NCBI RefSeq assembly: GCF_028858725.1
Contig: NC_084763.1
Location: 52,150,152 to 52,214,151, forward strand
Reading direction: 5' to 3'
Source of the DNA: Colius striatus
Taxonomy: Eukaryota > Chordata > Aves > Coliiformes > Coliidae
Length of the DNA: 64,000 nucleotides
Position 1 is the stretch's first letter; each line of letters opens with the position of its first letter. Below are positions 25,596 through 38,404 of the stretch, in pieces. A program made the position numbers and the translations under genes. A model generated the notes under the pieces. That model had not been told where the DNA came from, did no database searches, and saw nothing but the letters and a program-made list of their open reading frames with translations.

Positions 25596-26699
25596 TTTTC
25601 TTTTGCCATTATCCCAATAATAAAATCATTCTTTTCATTTTAAGCTTTCTAGTGGTAAAGTGAACTCATGTGAAGCTGACAGATACATCCTATGTTGCTT
25701 CCCTGAAAGGAATGAGTATAGCCAAGTGGTCTTAAGAGAAATGCTTTGAATTCCTGCAGAAACATGCAGATTTAGTTCTCTTAAAAACTGAGTTTCCCAT
25801 CACATGAAAAAATGAGAACTGTAATTTCTGTTCAGGAAAACTGTTACCAAGGATCTAGGTTTTAATCCAGACATTGACGCTTAGGAATCCTAAATCAAGT
25901 CCTTTGCCACCACCAGCAATTGTCCCTGTAGTTACAATTGGCTCAGCAATTGAGTTACAATTGAGTTACAAGGGGTCTTGCAAAACAGTAGCCCTCTTAG
26001 TAAGCAGGATCAGTGTTGGTGTTTGCATCCACAGATGTCAATGAAGAGAGACTCTTCTACAGAGAAGGAGAGTGTGTTAGGGAGGTTTTTTTAAACTGTC
26101 TTTAAAGGTTGTGTGTTATTCAGAAAGACATGCAAAATGAATTTGCCTGATTCCAGCCTGAAAGGGGAAGATGTGATAGTTTTTAAAAAGGGGTGGCAGA
26201 CCAAGCCATAAATTGATTAAGGCAGTTGCATTGAACAGTTATCCATCATACCTGAAACGCCTTGGCTAAAATTCAGAGATCTGAAAAAATTAATCATTTG
26301 AATCGTGTACATCATCATAAGCTAAATGACTTCAGGAAGTTACGAAAAGTGTTGAGGATTAAAATGCATTAGTAAACCTAGTTGCTGTGGATTGAGTCTG
26401 CAAGGCTTTTGACAATGATGTGAAAGAAGCTTGAACTTAATTCTTGAAAGTTAACAGCTAAGGCTTTTTCTATGTGAAAAACAGAGTCCTTCACTGATTA
26501 AAGAGAGTTGGGGTAGAGTAGTGACTACTATCAGACTACACCCTGTGCCAGGATGAGGACCTCCTGGCAGACATAATGCAGTGTCTCTTGGCAGGAGGTA
26601 AACATGGAGCGAGCGAGCACATGATACCAGATAAATCCATATTGTCACAGTGGCACAGTTGGCAAAGACTTGTGCCCCATTTGCCAGAAGATACTGATT

Positions 26700-26790
26700 C
26701 ATGTTCCTGACTGCCGTTAACTTGTACGGCCAATTTATTCTAACCTCTCAGTGTCTGTTTTCCCCATCTGCTGAAAATCAGATATTTAAC
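26700..26790 (+). mobile_element. MIR/CORE-SINE-like relic, plus orientation
   Basis: 'ttctaacctctcagtgtctg' followed by 'ttttccccatctgctgaaaa' resembles the MIR core (aacctctctgagcctcagtt, then tcatctgtaaaa). Only about 60 bases are alignable by eye. Confidence 0.42.
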
Positions 26791-29700
26791 CAGCCAACTA
26801 TAATTTGTTCCCTGCTTTAAAAAAACTAATATAATATATAAATGTCAGATAATACTAGTAACTACCTTTGGGATACCTTATAAAACATTTCCTAAAACAA
26901 CAACAGGTTCTGCATAGCAAGGGACATGTGTGTCCCGATAGATAAAAGCTCAGGTTCCTCTCAGCAGAGCCAGGCCCAGCAGGCAAAATGTCTATTGGAA
27001 AGGGAAAAAATGTTGGAAACATGTCCCTGTCAGGAAGATACAAACAGTTGTTTCTAGCCTTAGAGGTGGGAGGTGCAGGGTTTCATTTAAATTCAGGCAT
27101 TAAGACTGCCTGCAGCTTGCTCCCTCTTTTCTCTCTTCCCATTGCAGCAGCTTCCCTTGGTGTGGTTTTCTGCCTGTGTGCTGAGGTCTGGCCATACCTG
27201 ACTCCATACTGGATCCAGTGCTCCATTCCTTTTGGGCTACAGCCTTTCCTGTAAGTCATTCCTTTTTATTTCCAAGGCAAATGTTTTTACCAAGGCTGGT
27301 AAGTAAGCAGATCACAAATCACCCAAGCAGTCTCATGCTTCTTTGGGCACAATTCTTCTCAACCAGAGTTGTTCTCCTGGGAAAATCAAAAGAACCAGTC
27401 CTCAGCTGTAATTATTCACATTTTCTTCTCTCTAGGTACCAGCTTAAGCACAGAATAGCTATTTTTCAAGTAGTTCTTTTTATCTGAATGTTTTTAAAGT
27501 ACATTTTACTCTGGTGATAAATACATCATCAATGACACTTTCCTACTCCTCACTTTCCTTCTTAGTGTATGTTTGGTGCAGAGACTGGCTACTGAAGTGT
27601 AAACATTGTTATAGCACTTCACTACTACATGTAGCACAGAGTTAATCTTTCTGAAAGGACTTTGTGTGTGACTGGATCTTTTGATAAGATGCTACCCAGT
27701 CAGTTGACCAGGTGAAGTCAATAAAGTAATTTATGTGTTGAACTCTTACTATTAGAGATGACAACTACAAAAAAAAGAGAATAAAAATCCTCAAACTGAG
27801 TTCTGAGATTGATAAGTACTTGTAAATTTCACATGAAATCATGGCAAATATCTCTGCATATTTATGGACAATTTTCAGGATAAGATTTTAACATTCAAAA
27901 TTTTCTGCTTCTCTGGACATCAATTCTGAAACTCTCCTGGATGGTGGTGGAGCTTTAGAAACTGCAGCTTTAACTGGTTCAGCCATCAACTTTAATCCTT
28001 TACATTCATATTATTTACATGACTGTGAGTTTTCACTTATTTCCTATATTCATCTTATATTTAATGTATCTATCCACTTTGTTAGACTGTTGCCTAAAAT
28101 TGTGAAAGCATAATTCTTAAAACATTTAAATGTGGGAATAAATCTCAGGGCTGTAGTACAAAGAAATTATTCACTTTTTCCTATAAATTGCTAACTGCTT
28201 TTGTAATGATGTTTTTCTCTTTTCCATTTCAAGTATTACTATATTCACAATTACTATTTAAGTATTACTACCAGTATTACCTAACAAATGGTGTGGTAGG
28301 TGGAAGAACATTAAGAATTTAGTGTATCATTTTCTTCTGTAGCAGCTGGGATACTCTAAAGCAAGCCAGCAGGTACTGTCAGGTAGTGGAGCCTTGGGGA
28401 TTGTGTCTGTGATACTCAGAAAATGTAACAAAGAGCTGACTACTGTAGCTTTCCATGCATGGAAGAGAGGGCATTGCATTTCCCCTCACCAACTTGTTAG
28501 GGCTAACCACACCACAGACCATTTGTTCACCATACCCAGTGCTTTCTGATGTGCAAATACTATTTTTTTTCATTGAAACCAAATTAATATAGGAAAAATT
28601 ACATGTATTTTTAAATAGTTCATCATGCAAAATATACTCAGACTTGGCTTTTTCCCTACTTTTCCTTATCAACTGATGAAAGCAACAGTGTTTCAGACTT
28701 AAAAAATGCCTAGAGAAATACATGTTTCTCCTAGAGAGACTTGTTTCAAGCTAATACTACTGTCTGCCAGTGAACATGATGAAGGACAGAGCCAAAAGGA
28801 GCCTGGTAACTGATAGAAAATATCCCAGTAATGGATGAGAAAGCAAATTAATAAAATACTGACATGATAAGTCATACAAATTGTTTCTTTGCTCTGAGCG
28901 AAAGAGGAAACATGACTTGCTATCTGACAGAGTAGGTCACTTTGATGGCATACTTTGTGAGACCTGCTGTCCCAGCAGAAGCTATTTGATTTCATTTAGA
29001 AGGTAATGCTTGTTTCAAAAGATCAGTTTAATTCACGCTTTCTCTGCTATTCCTTTTAAACTATCTAATCTAATGCCTAAACCTCCAGAGTAATTTTCTT
29101 GTCACAAAGAGTGTGCAGAAGAGGAAAGAAAACATGCATTGCTTCCTCCCTCCCTCCCTCTTCATTATATTATTTACTTGTCTCTCCTTCATTGCCTTTT
29201 TTGTCAGGCCTTTCCTGCAGCAGTCCTCCTTCTTTCTGGCTGCTGTATTTCTGTATGTGTGTCTGCATAATTGTACAACCAATAAATGACAAGTAATAAT
29301 ATTTTCTTGTAATTCTTTGTAATGGTGTCTTCATACTATTCTTTGGTAGTCAGGTGACAATCGTAAAACAATAGATTCTGCTTGTCAATTAATGAAAAGA
29401 GCTGACTTGTTTGCCATATATAAGAATGGCTAAAGCCTCTCCATTGTGATATTCAGCAGACAATAATAGAGAAAAAGGCACACAAAAATCAGGTTACATG
29501 GTTGTTTACTGGAGTTTTCTCTGCTTTGGAAATAGAAGAGACCCACAATCTGTCACAGGTTTTCTTTCCTCCCCCGCTTTCCCTGCAGGAACCTGAATAG
29601 AAAACGTGGTCTGCAAACTGTGAGCAGGATGGTAATGGTTTCCTTCCCCATCACAGATATTTAAGCATGTCTGACTTTTATATTTGTTTTGACAAATTTC

Positions 29701-30892
29701 TGTCAGTAAATATTGGTTTTCAACTGAAAGTAGGTTCTGCAACAGCTAAATGTGGTGTTGGGTCCAGTGTCATCAGCAGTCTGCTTTTTGTATTCAGCAC
29801 AGCCTTTAGGCCTTGGAGATCTTTCCTACCATGGGGCAGTAGTTGAAGATATTTCTTTAACTTGAGCTCAAATCAAAGTATAGTTGTTCAAGGAACTGAA
29901 AAAAACACATTGAAACACATTACTATTTCATTCATAGACAGTCTTTATTCATCCTTGCTTCACAGCAAAGCAAAGCCTCTCAGTTTCCTCATTGTGTTCT
30001 TCAACATTGGATGGGTACTCTGCCTTAACTTCTGCAGGACTCCACAGTGCCATCAAAGAGCTGCCATTTCTATCGATACACACTCTCACAGCACTGCACT
30101 TCACTCTGCAGTTTGCAAGCTTCTCAGCTGCCCTTCCTGCCTTCCTTGGAGGGGAAATGTGTCTGCAACTTCACCTGCAAATGCAGAAACAGTGACGGCA
30201 TAAGAAAGTTGTGGCCTGAATTAGTTGTGGTTTGTGGTATGTCTTCTTTTGCTTCCATTTTCTGCCACTCTAATCCTACCCACCTTGCACATGTACAATC
30301 ATGTACTTTGGGCATATCTCAGTTTTTCACCTGTGATTGCAATCCTTTTTCCTCCCAGTAATGAATTAATCATTAAGCATACTTTAATAACAGACAAGGT
30401 GGTGTTAATCATTGTAACTTCTTTAAAAAGAACTGTGTCTTTTTTCTATGAGAACTAGCTGGGGTTGCCATGTGTCCTGTTCATAGAAAAGGCATTCAAT
30501 TTGCCTATAATAACTTTCATGAATAATTCTATACCCTGCCTTCTGCATTATATCAATTGTACATCCACTTTCTGATGGATTTTGCTCTCATACAAAATAA
30601 ACACAAACTGGATTCTTAAACAAGTCAAAAAAAAAAGTAGTTAAAAACCAATTAGAACACACTACTAACTAATGACAAGCTATTATAAATCACATAACTA
30701 TATTATGTCCTTTCAAGTTTATAATATAGCGTGACTCATATTATTTGACTGTATTTTTACCACCAACAAGAAAATGGGGGAAGCCTACCTTCATTTACTT
30801 GTCAAAACAACATCTGCAATGTTGCAATGTACATGGTGCTGATCCTAGCTCTGGCCATTATCTGAGTTAGGTCAGATAATTTTTGGTAGTGA

Positions 30893-31560
30893 TGTAACAC
30901 AATCAGTTTGGAGCAAAGAAACTGATCGGGCTCCTGCCTAGAATGGCTCTTTCTCTTTTTTTTCCACTGTGGGACCACTGCCCTTCTCCAAAGCTGAACT
31001 CCTAGGAGTTATCATGCTTCCCTCATGAAACTGAAAGAACCTAAAACCTGTTGACTCTGATAACAAACCAAGAGACATGCTGCTGAAGACTGCTATGAAG
31101 TTTTCTCTCACACCACATAATAATCAAAGCTTTGTTGGCACACAGGTCACATTGTTAGCACAACACTAATAATCCCTACTAATTAATCTCAAACCAAGAC
31201 TCTGGTTACTGACATCAAGCCACGTGTGCAGACTAAGCAGTATTTTATCAACCCCATAATCGGCAGGAAGTGCCACCTCCACTGCTAAAGCTTACCAAGG
31301 AAGAGACCTTGGGCAAAGAGACACCCCCCCAGCTCCAGAATAGTTACAGTTGTTTTGTGTAACCTACTTTTTACATCCAGGTTGGGCAAAACACTACAAT
31401 ATCTTAGGGTAGAGGATGTAATGTATAAAAAGGTGCTCTTATGGTGTAGAAGCATCTCCTAAGAGCAGGAAGTAACTTACTTTTGCTAGTAAAATTGTTT
31501 ACTTTTATCAGGTGCAGTCACCTCTGCACTTAAATAACTATTCATGTTAAAAGCTACACT
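30893..31560 (+). mobile_element. Possible degraded LTR (ERV-derived)
   Basis: The layout looks like an LTR. A possible TG start lies at 30893, followed by a long U3-like stretch. A TATA box (tataaaa, 31424-31430) follows, then an AGTAAA polyadenylation-signal variant (31488-31493), then a short C/T-rich end. I cannot name the family, and no target duplication is clear. Ends are approximate. The alternative is ordinary unique DNA with a chance TATA box. Confidence 0.45.
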
Positions 31561-32299
31561 GCTCATTGAATTACAAAAACATCAACAAAAAAGAATTCTG
31601 CAGATCAGGCCTCATATACATGAACTTTCAAACATGTACAAGAGGGAAGAGTTTTAGTAAACTGAACTCAACCACTACCACTGCCAGTGGTGGTCTTGTG
31701 GCTTGTAGCTGCTTAATCATATCAAATATAAGTCCAATTATAGGTTTTGCAACACATAAAAACTTTTCTCTTTATTCAGGCATTTAATGCAGTTTCTTGA
31801 AGATATCACTAGAATCTCTTTCAATCTTGTGCCTAAGCAGCTCTTACGTCATTCTTCCTTCTCTGAAGTCCTTTGAGTTTTACACAGAAATCACAAAGTA
31901 GTTAAGATGGACAGGTTTTTCTTCATATTGTTTGTTTTTTCTTCTTTCTTATTCTGGTGTTTATCAAGCTGATTATTCATAATTATTTCCTATAAAATAA
32001 TATTTTAAATATCTGTTGACATCAGGAAAGTTTTTTAACAATTGAAAGAGGTTTAAGGAAGTGACTGTGTAATTTTCATATTCTTACAGAATATTTCTTG
32101 GAAAATGTGGATTTGTTATGCAAATCAAAAGAATTTGAGACAAGATTGTTACCTAGGGTAAAAATTTCACTAGCAGAACCACATCACAATTTACTGAAGC
32201 CTAAATATTGCCAGATTTTTACATTAGAATATAAAATTTCCTTAAAAGGAGAGACACGATAAATTGTAGCCCTCAATTCTCCTACAAGTTGTTTCCAAG

Positions 32300-33210
32300 C
32301 TCTGGAAAGATAAGATTATTGGGAACAGACACTACAGACTTATCATGGAAAAATTATGCTTGAACAACCTGATTGTCTTCGCTTTGGAGTGAAGGGAGGA
32401 GCACTGAATGCTGTTTACTTTGATTCTAGCAAGGTCTTTGATAGGGTGTCCCATTATCTCCTTACAGCCAAATTAGTGAGGTATGGACTCTGTAAGTGGG
32501 TGATAACACACGTAGAAGATCAGCTGGACCTCATGCTCAAAGAGGTTTAATCAACAATATGAAGCAGAACTGGTGACTGGTTGTACAAGTGGCATCCCTC
32601 AAGGGTTCACAGTGAGGATAATACTATTTACTATTTTCATTCCTGTCCTGGGATGGAAAGAGCAATCAACAAGTTTGTAGGCAATAAAAACATTGGAGGG
32701 AGCCACTTTTATGCTGAGAAGACAGGAATGGATAGATTGGAGAATAACAAGAGCAAATGTGATCAGGGATCTTGCATCTGGGACAAAATAAATGGGTTGC
32801 GTTAGCAAAAATGTAGCCACTGGTCTGAGGAATGTGTTTATTCATCTCTATTCTGCACTTAGGAGGCTCTACCTGGAGTGCTGTGTCTAGCCTGGGGGTA
32901 CCCTGGACAAGAAAGGCATTGACATGCTGGAGTGAGCCCACTGGAGTGCCAGCAGGATGGTTATGGGGCTGCGTGGCACACTATGTGAGAACAGGCTGAG
33001 AGAGCTGGGTTTGTTCAGCAGGGAGAAATAAAAGCAAAGGAAGGCCTTATTGCTGCCTCCAAATACCTAATGAGAGAGGAGCATAGAGAAGACAGAACCA
33101 GACTCTTCTCAGAAGTGCTCGGAACAAGCAGCAACAGGCAGAAGTCAGAGCATAGAGAATTCCTATTACATACATGGAAAAATGTTTCCCCTGTGCAGGT
33201 GGCCAATACT
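32300..33210 (+). mobile_element. Old CR1 LINE reverse-transcriptase relic, plus orientation
   Basis: Plus-strand frames keep recognisable reverse-transcriptase motifs: VYFDSSKVFDRVSH (catalytic-motif region) at 32410-32455, and a frame with GCTSGIPQG at 32578-32605. The worn C-terminal block follows ('ggaggctctacctggagtgctgtgtc', 'agagctgggtttgttcagc'). Stops and frameshifts are many, so the element is long dead. Its 3' end is missing; at about 33215 it abuts a CR1 copy in the opposite direction. Confidence 0.85.
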
Positions 33211-33214
33211 GAAA

Positions 33215-33592
33215 TCAGGGAATCCTAGAATATTTTGCGTTGGAAGAGACCTTTAAAGGTCATCTAGTCCAATCCTCCTGCAATAAGCAGGGTCATCTTC
33301 AACTAGATCAGGTTGCTCAGAGCCCAGTCTAACCTGACCTTGAATGTTTCCAGAGACGAGCCATCTACCACCTCTCTGGGCAACCTGTGCCAGTGTTTCA
33401 CCAGCCTCAGTGTAAAAAAATAAATAAATGCTCCTTATATCTAGCCTGAATCTACTCTCTCTTTTAAAAAACCCAAACCATTACTCTTTGTCTTATTGCT
33501 ACAGGCCCTGCTAAAAAGTTCTTTAAGTCCTAAAAGGCTGCAATAAGGTCTCCCTGGAGCCTTCTCTTCTCCAGGCTGAACAACCCCAAAAA
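33215..33592 (-). mobile_element. CR1 LINE, 5'-truncated, minus orientation, abutting an older CR1
   Basis: The inverted 3' end starts near 33215 ('aatcctagaatattttgcg', then 'ggtcatctagtccaatcct'). It continues through 'gagccttctcttctccaggctgaac' and stops near 33592. It sits tail to tail with the plus-strand relic on its left and may have inserted into or next to that element. Confidence 0.9.
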
Positions 33593-34559
33593 GGGGAAGG
33601 TTGCAGGATTTCCTTCTTTCCTTCCAAACTGAAGGGGATGAAGTGTGGAGCAAACTGATGTGTGGTGAAATGCTGAGCATGTGAATTCTCTTAAAACAAA
33701 ACCCCCGGTAACAGTGGCAACCACCTAAATTAGAACATGTGGGAACAACTGTCATTCTCTAGCAGCTCTTCAGTTATTGTAGTTCCTGTCATTAACCACA
33801 GTAAGCAAGAAACACTAAAACAGCACACGCTAAGGAAGCTGTAGTTCTAGGTTACAAATTGAAAGGGCTGCTGAAGTGCTATAGCAGGAAAGAAAATTCT
33901 TCTGACATTTTACAAATAACAACAACAGCCAGAGGAAAATGGAACTTACAGTATTTTCTGCAAAATAAGATAAGCTCTGCACCAAGCATTTTTAATTGAA
34001 GGATGTGAAATTAAAGAAATTAAATACTACATTATTAAAACGAATGAAAATACATGTTATTAAAATATGTGTTCATATATATTTTGAAGGTTATTAAAAC
34101 TACATATAGGAAGCTTAAAATCTTTCAATAAGAAAAAGAACATACTTTGAAAAAAGGTCAGGTTTTAGATAGGCACAAGTGCAATTAGTAGATTACTCAA
34201 AGTGGCATTTATTACCTCATGTTGAGCAAAATACCTTTCATGATGAAGGATAAACAAGATGTCTACACAGAGTGTCCTTATTAGGCTTACATGTATTTGA
34301 CACCATTCACAAGATATTACAATCTTAATAGTGAAATCTATTAATTTTGATCTACTTACTGGGGAGAAAGAAGGCTTCTAGATTGTTTTGTATACTATCT
34401 TCCAATTCATCAACTGAAGCAATAGTGTACAGGAACATTTCTGTGATTTCCTAGCTAACTACACCTGATAAAACAGTTGGGATCAACATAGAGACTTTAG
34501 AAAATCCTAGATACTCTAGAAAGCTGCACAGAACAACTCTTGAGTTTGAATTGGAGTCA

Positions 34560-35040
34560 CTACAAACCTAGAAAGGGTTAAAAGCCTTCGGTAAAGAAGG
34601 AGGAAGAGGTTAGCCCTTAAAGACTATATAAGCTGCAAAACCTGGCAGTTGTGGCTTGTTAAACTGCTGGGAGGTGGAACTGACAGCTGTGCCGTCAAGG
34701 TGGGGAAGTCATAAAGAGAAGCAGAGAGGCCCAGAGGGAGCAGAATAGTTGGGCTTTAGTGTTTCTTTACCTGGGCAGAGTTGACTTTGTGTGAACTAAA
34801 ATGGACACTGCTACTGCTGGATGCTGATTGCAGTGAGACTTTTAGTTGGCTGGTTTTGGGGGAGTTGAACGAGTTGAAAAGCAGCTGTCCTGGCTTCCGC
34901 TGCTTTTAGGATTGTGACTAAAGAAGCTACATCTGGCTGTGCTGATTTCCCAAGCCTAGATTGGAGTGGGCTGTCTATTTTTTTTTTTTTTTACCTTTAA
35001 AAAAGAACAAAGAAAGAAAGAAAGAAAAAAACCCCATCAC
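34560..35040 (+). mobile_element. Possible degraded LTR or LTR-like repeat
   Basis: A TATA-like box (tatataa, 34625-34631) lies in a G-rich, purine-rich block unlike the AT-rich flanks. The block ends in a T-run (34978-34992) and an 'agaaagaaagaaag' tract (35008-35026). Composition and layout suggest an old retroviral LTR or other dispersed repeat. The family is not certain, and no coding part is seen. Confidence 0.4.
35008..35030 (+). repeat. (GAAA)n short tract
   Basis: Four to five GAAA units run into an A-run, next to a T-run at 34978-34992. This is a simple repeat at the end of the LTR-like block. Confidence 0.8.
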
Positions 35041-36456
35041 TTAGGTTAGATGCCTGATATCTAATTGGGGCTGACAGACTCTTTGCAGACCTTTGGTTAG
35101 GTACTATGCTTCCTGTTGAGGAACAAAAGGAAATTGATAGTGCTTAAAACGAAATGTCAGAATCCTTTCTGCTGAAGAGATTGTTACATTGATCTTTGAA
35201 AATTCATTTTAATAATTTTGATTTTCTATTTTAAATGTTGATCCACAAGCTGTTTGTCTGTTTGGAGTCTTCTCTGTAATAATGTGAAAATCTGTGAATC
35301 CTCTAGCTCTGGATGGTACATCTGAAAACTGGCAGGTGATGCTTTCTGCCTGTAAACATATGTAGCCAGTAATCGTTCCCTCACACAGATTGTGTTTGTT
35401 CTTCTGAATAAAGAACAATTGAAGAGTCTGCATTTTAAACAGTTTATGGCTACTGGGTTCCTATTTCTCCTTTTCTGATTTACAAATGAAGGAAAGGCTT
35501 TGTCTTCAAATATTTGGTCTAGTCTTCATGTATTCCCAATGAAATGGTTAATAATTTCATGTCCTTGTAGGTTTCATGCTCTTGTAGAAGATTAACTCAC
35601 TCCAGATATTATTTATCCTCATCATGTCTTTAAGATGTGTTCTAAAAAAGTGGCAGTATTTTAGAGCTACAGGCTAGATTTAAAGTAACCCAGCTCAGCT
35701 TGAAGTGACATGTGCCCAGACCAATTTATAGAGTAATGGAACAATTTATGAGTCTGCCTTAGCTGAAATTAGTTTCTATGGCAGTTGGCCCAGGGAAACT
35801 CTATGGGCCTTCTGTTCTTTGCAGCTGCAGAAAATAATTGTAAAGGGAAATATTACCTTCCAGTAGCTAGGCAAAGCCTCACTTACAAACTACATGATAT
35901 CTTTTTCCTTAAAATTAGAGACCCTAACTCACCAGCAGAATTGCTCTTGAAACAAAAAATAAGTGATTCACACACTTTTTTCCATACTGGCATAAAGTAA
36001 GAAATTAGAAAGTGTAATGTTTAAACAACAATGCTAAACAGAACTTCATGGCAAGCATCAAAAAGAGACAACAGAGTTTAGAAGTGTGCTTGCTAGTCAT
36101 GGTTAATCCCAGGCTTTTCTTAAAATTAAAGGTGGAGAACTCACACCTTTGTTCTCTTTTAACTGCTGATGAAGACACTGGAGGACAGGCATTCATTAGC
36201 ACAGTCTTGCTAGGTCATTCTTTCTTCTCTCTTTCCTGTCTAATATCTTGCACCAGAAGTGGGACAAAGCAGAAATTTTAGTATCAACAACATCAAAAAT
36301 CTGAAGCAGACAGGACAAGCCAAAATGAATAGTTTTCTCCAAGACTATCTTGCAACTTGTTACCAGCCCAGAGGATCTTCCTTTTGGTCTCCAGTGAAGT
36401 GTCCAAATACATTATGTTCTAGTAACATAATATAAGCTTTATATTCACTTATCAAC

Positions 36457-36485
36457 GCCCACCCCCCCCCACCCCCCCTCCCCCA
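36457..36485 (+). repeat. C-rich tract with G-quadruplex potential on the minus strand
   Basis: Runs of three or more C, separated only by single a or t bases, cover 29 bases. The minus strand therefore has at least four G-runs with one-base loops, a strong quadruplex motif. It lies in AT-rich intergenic DNA, far from the CpG island. Confidence 0.9.
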
Positions 36486-37084
36486 CTTGTAGTGTTTGAA
36501 TCTTTGAACTCAAGTAAGAAGTGCCTGTCAGGATTTGAAATGCACAGTAACTCAGAGAATTAATCTCCTCTTCCATTTCCCTAAGTGCTTTTACCATCAC
36601 TGCAACCTATAGATCCTGAGCAGATTTCCAAGAGCCAGTCAAGGACCCACTGCAACCTCAGAAGAGGTTGTACCTGTAGTAAGTTAGCTCTTTGGTCTCT
36701 AGTCAGTGCCTGGACCATTATCATTAAGTTGGTCTGCTCACAGGTTTTGCCTGCAATGCAGCATGACTGCAGTTGTGGAGATACACTGCCCAAGCAATGG
36801 CTCTCCACAGGCATTAGAGACAATACTATACTACATTTAGTCTTAGCTCTGAACGTTTTTAATGCTGTCCCAGAAAGCCCTTCACCTCCCAATACTGCAT
36901 GTGCACCATGAATGCTGGATGTAATGTGTCATGCTATGAAAAACTGATTGTGGACTGAAACACAACTTTCATGTTATGCCAGGCTATATGAATAAAAACC
37001 TCCCTCACACATGTACAAAACTTTCTGTAAGGTGTAAAGGAACAAAGAGAAGACCTGGACTATGAACTCACCCTCTGAAGAGAG

Positions 37085-37590
37085 CCTGTGTCCAAGGCTC
37101 AGCCTCCAGGAAGAACTAGAGCTGCAGTTCCTATCAGAGTCAAGGGAAGGACAGCTGCTGCTGTGGCTGGAACGGGGATACAGAGGCGCTTCAGAGAAAA
37201 AGTGAGGTGCAGAAAGAACTTGGAAGGGGAAATGTTTTAGTGTTGGCACTAGCGGGGTGTCCTGGTCTAAGGCTCACTCATGATTAGGGCTGAGAACAAG
37301 AGAAAGCCAAGAGAAGGGCTAGAGCTGCAGTTGAAGGAAGCTGGAAGAGAACTGTGAAACTGAAGAGTGGGCTGCAAAGAGAAATTGGCTTCCAGAACTT
37401 TTTGCAGTGGGCACTGTCTGAGAGCTGTGTCTGAGGATCAGACTCTAGTTGGGCTTAAAAGTCAGGGTTAGGCTTGAGAGAGAGAGCCAAGAGCTTCAGC
37501 TGCAGTGGGACTGGGACGGAATGGATAACTGGAAGTGTAGGCTGCAAGGAGAATTTGGTTGCCAGAAGTTTTTTTGTTTGGTCTGGTGAC
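37085..37590 (+). repeat. Degenerate three-unit tandem repeat (~165-175 base unit)
   Basis: Three successive blocks share ordered anchors. The first anchor is tccaaggctc (37091), tctaaggctc (37266) and tctgaggatc (37430). The second is gctgcagt (37121, 37324, 37499). The third is ggtgcagaaag (37206), gctgcaaagag (37371) and gctgcaaggag (37541), followed by 'aaTTGG..ccagaa.tttt' in the last two. Most spacings are 164-175, and one is 203. Units are heavily diverged, so the duplication is old. The family is not recognised. Confidence 0.7.
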
Positions 37591-38404
37591 TTTATTTGAT
37601 TTACTTGAATTCCACTGTAAAGGTTATGGTCAACGTATTTTGTTCTTCTGATAAAACAACCTTCCTTGGTAAGAATTCATACTTGCAGTGAAGAGCTCTT
37701 TAGAACTTAGGCCAAGATGACAATAAAGTCTCCTGATAAAAAGAGCTTTGCCTTCCCTATAACAAACCTACCAAAATATTTGTTGTTGATTATACATTAA
37801 TAAACCAAATGCTTTGCTATATGGATGTACTCTGGAAAGGAGATGAAATACTAACATATGACAGATGTCAGTCACGTTGATGTGTGCAGCATTGTAGGAT
37901 GTTCAAATGTTATATGTTCTAAGCATAATGTAAGGAATAAAATGGGTACCAAACTCTCCAGAAAGTCTGATTTCAAATCTGCATTTAGGCAGCTAAGTGA
38001 CCTGCTTTTGTTCAAAGTTGCTGACTCTTCAGCCTCTTCCACTGACTGCAGTAAAAGTATAAAGGATATTTTTTTGTTCTTCTTTAATCTATGTTCAAGA
38101 ACAAAAATTACAATTTAGTCTCTCTGTGAGTAATTTCTTCCTCTAAAAAAAATCACAGAAAATGAAATATAGCATCTCTGTTCTTTCCTACTCTCCATAA
38201 GATGCAGAAAAAGGATCATATAGTAAGTCCCAGTAACTATTTCTATGCAGGAGGGAGATTAAACACTACTGGTTTGAATTCCAGCATAATAGATAACTTT
38301 GCTATTGATGTCACAATGGCAAAAGAGACATGGAGAGGATAAGATACTCAAACAACTGTGTTTGGTGTAACAAGTTTTTATATTTATGAGCATCTGTGTA
38401 CATC

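Larger units (their letters stand above)
22906..30892. other. Intergenic DNA, sparse old repeats
   Basis: Contains the CR1 end at 25461-25595 and two MIR-like relics. No gene is supported. The overlapping plus-strand frames at 29862-30361 lack recognisable domains and lie in different frames over the same bases, as expected for chance. Confidence 0.6.

Noticed and set aside
29148..29161. Short tccc repeat
   Set aside because: Only three to four units; too short to list as a microsatellite.
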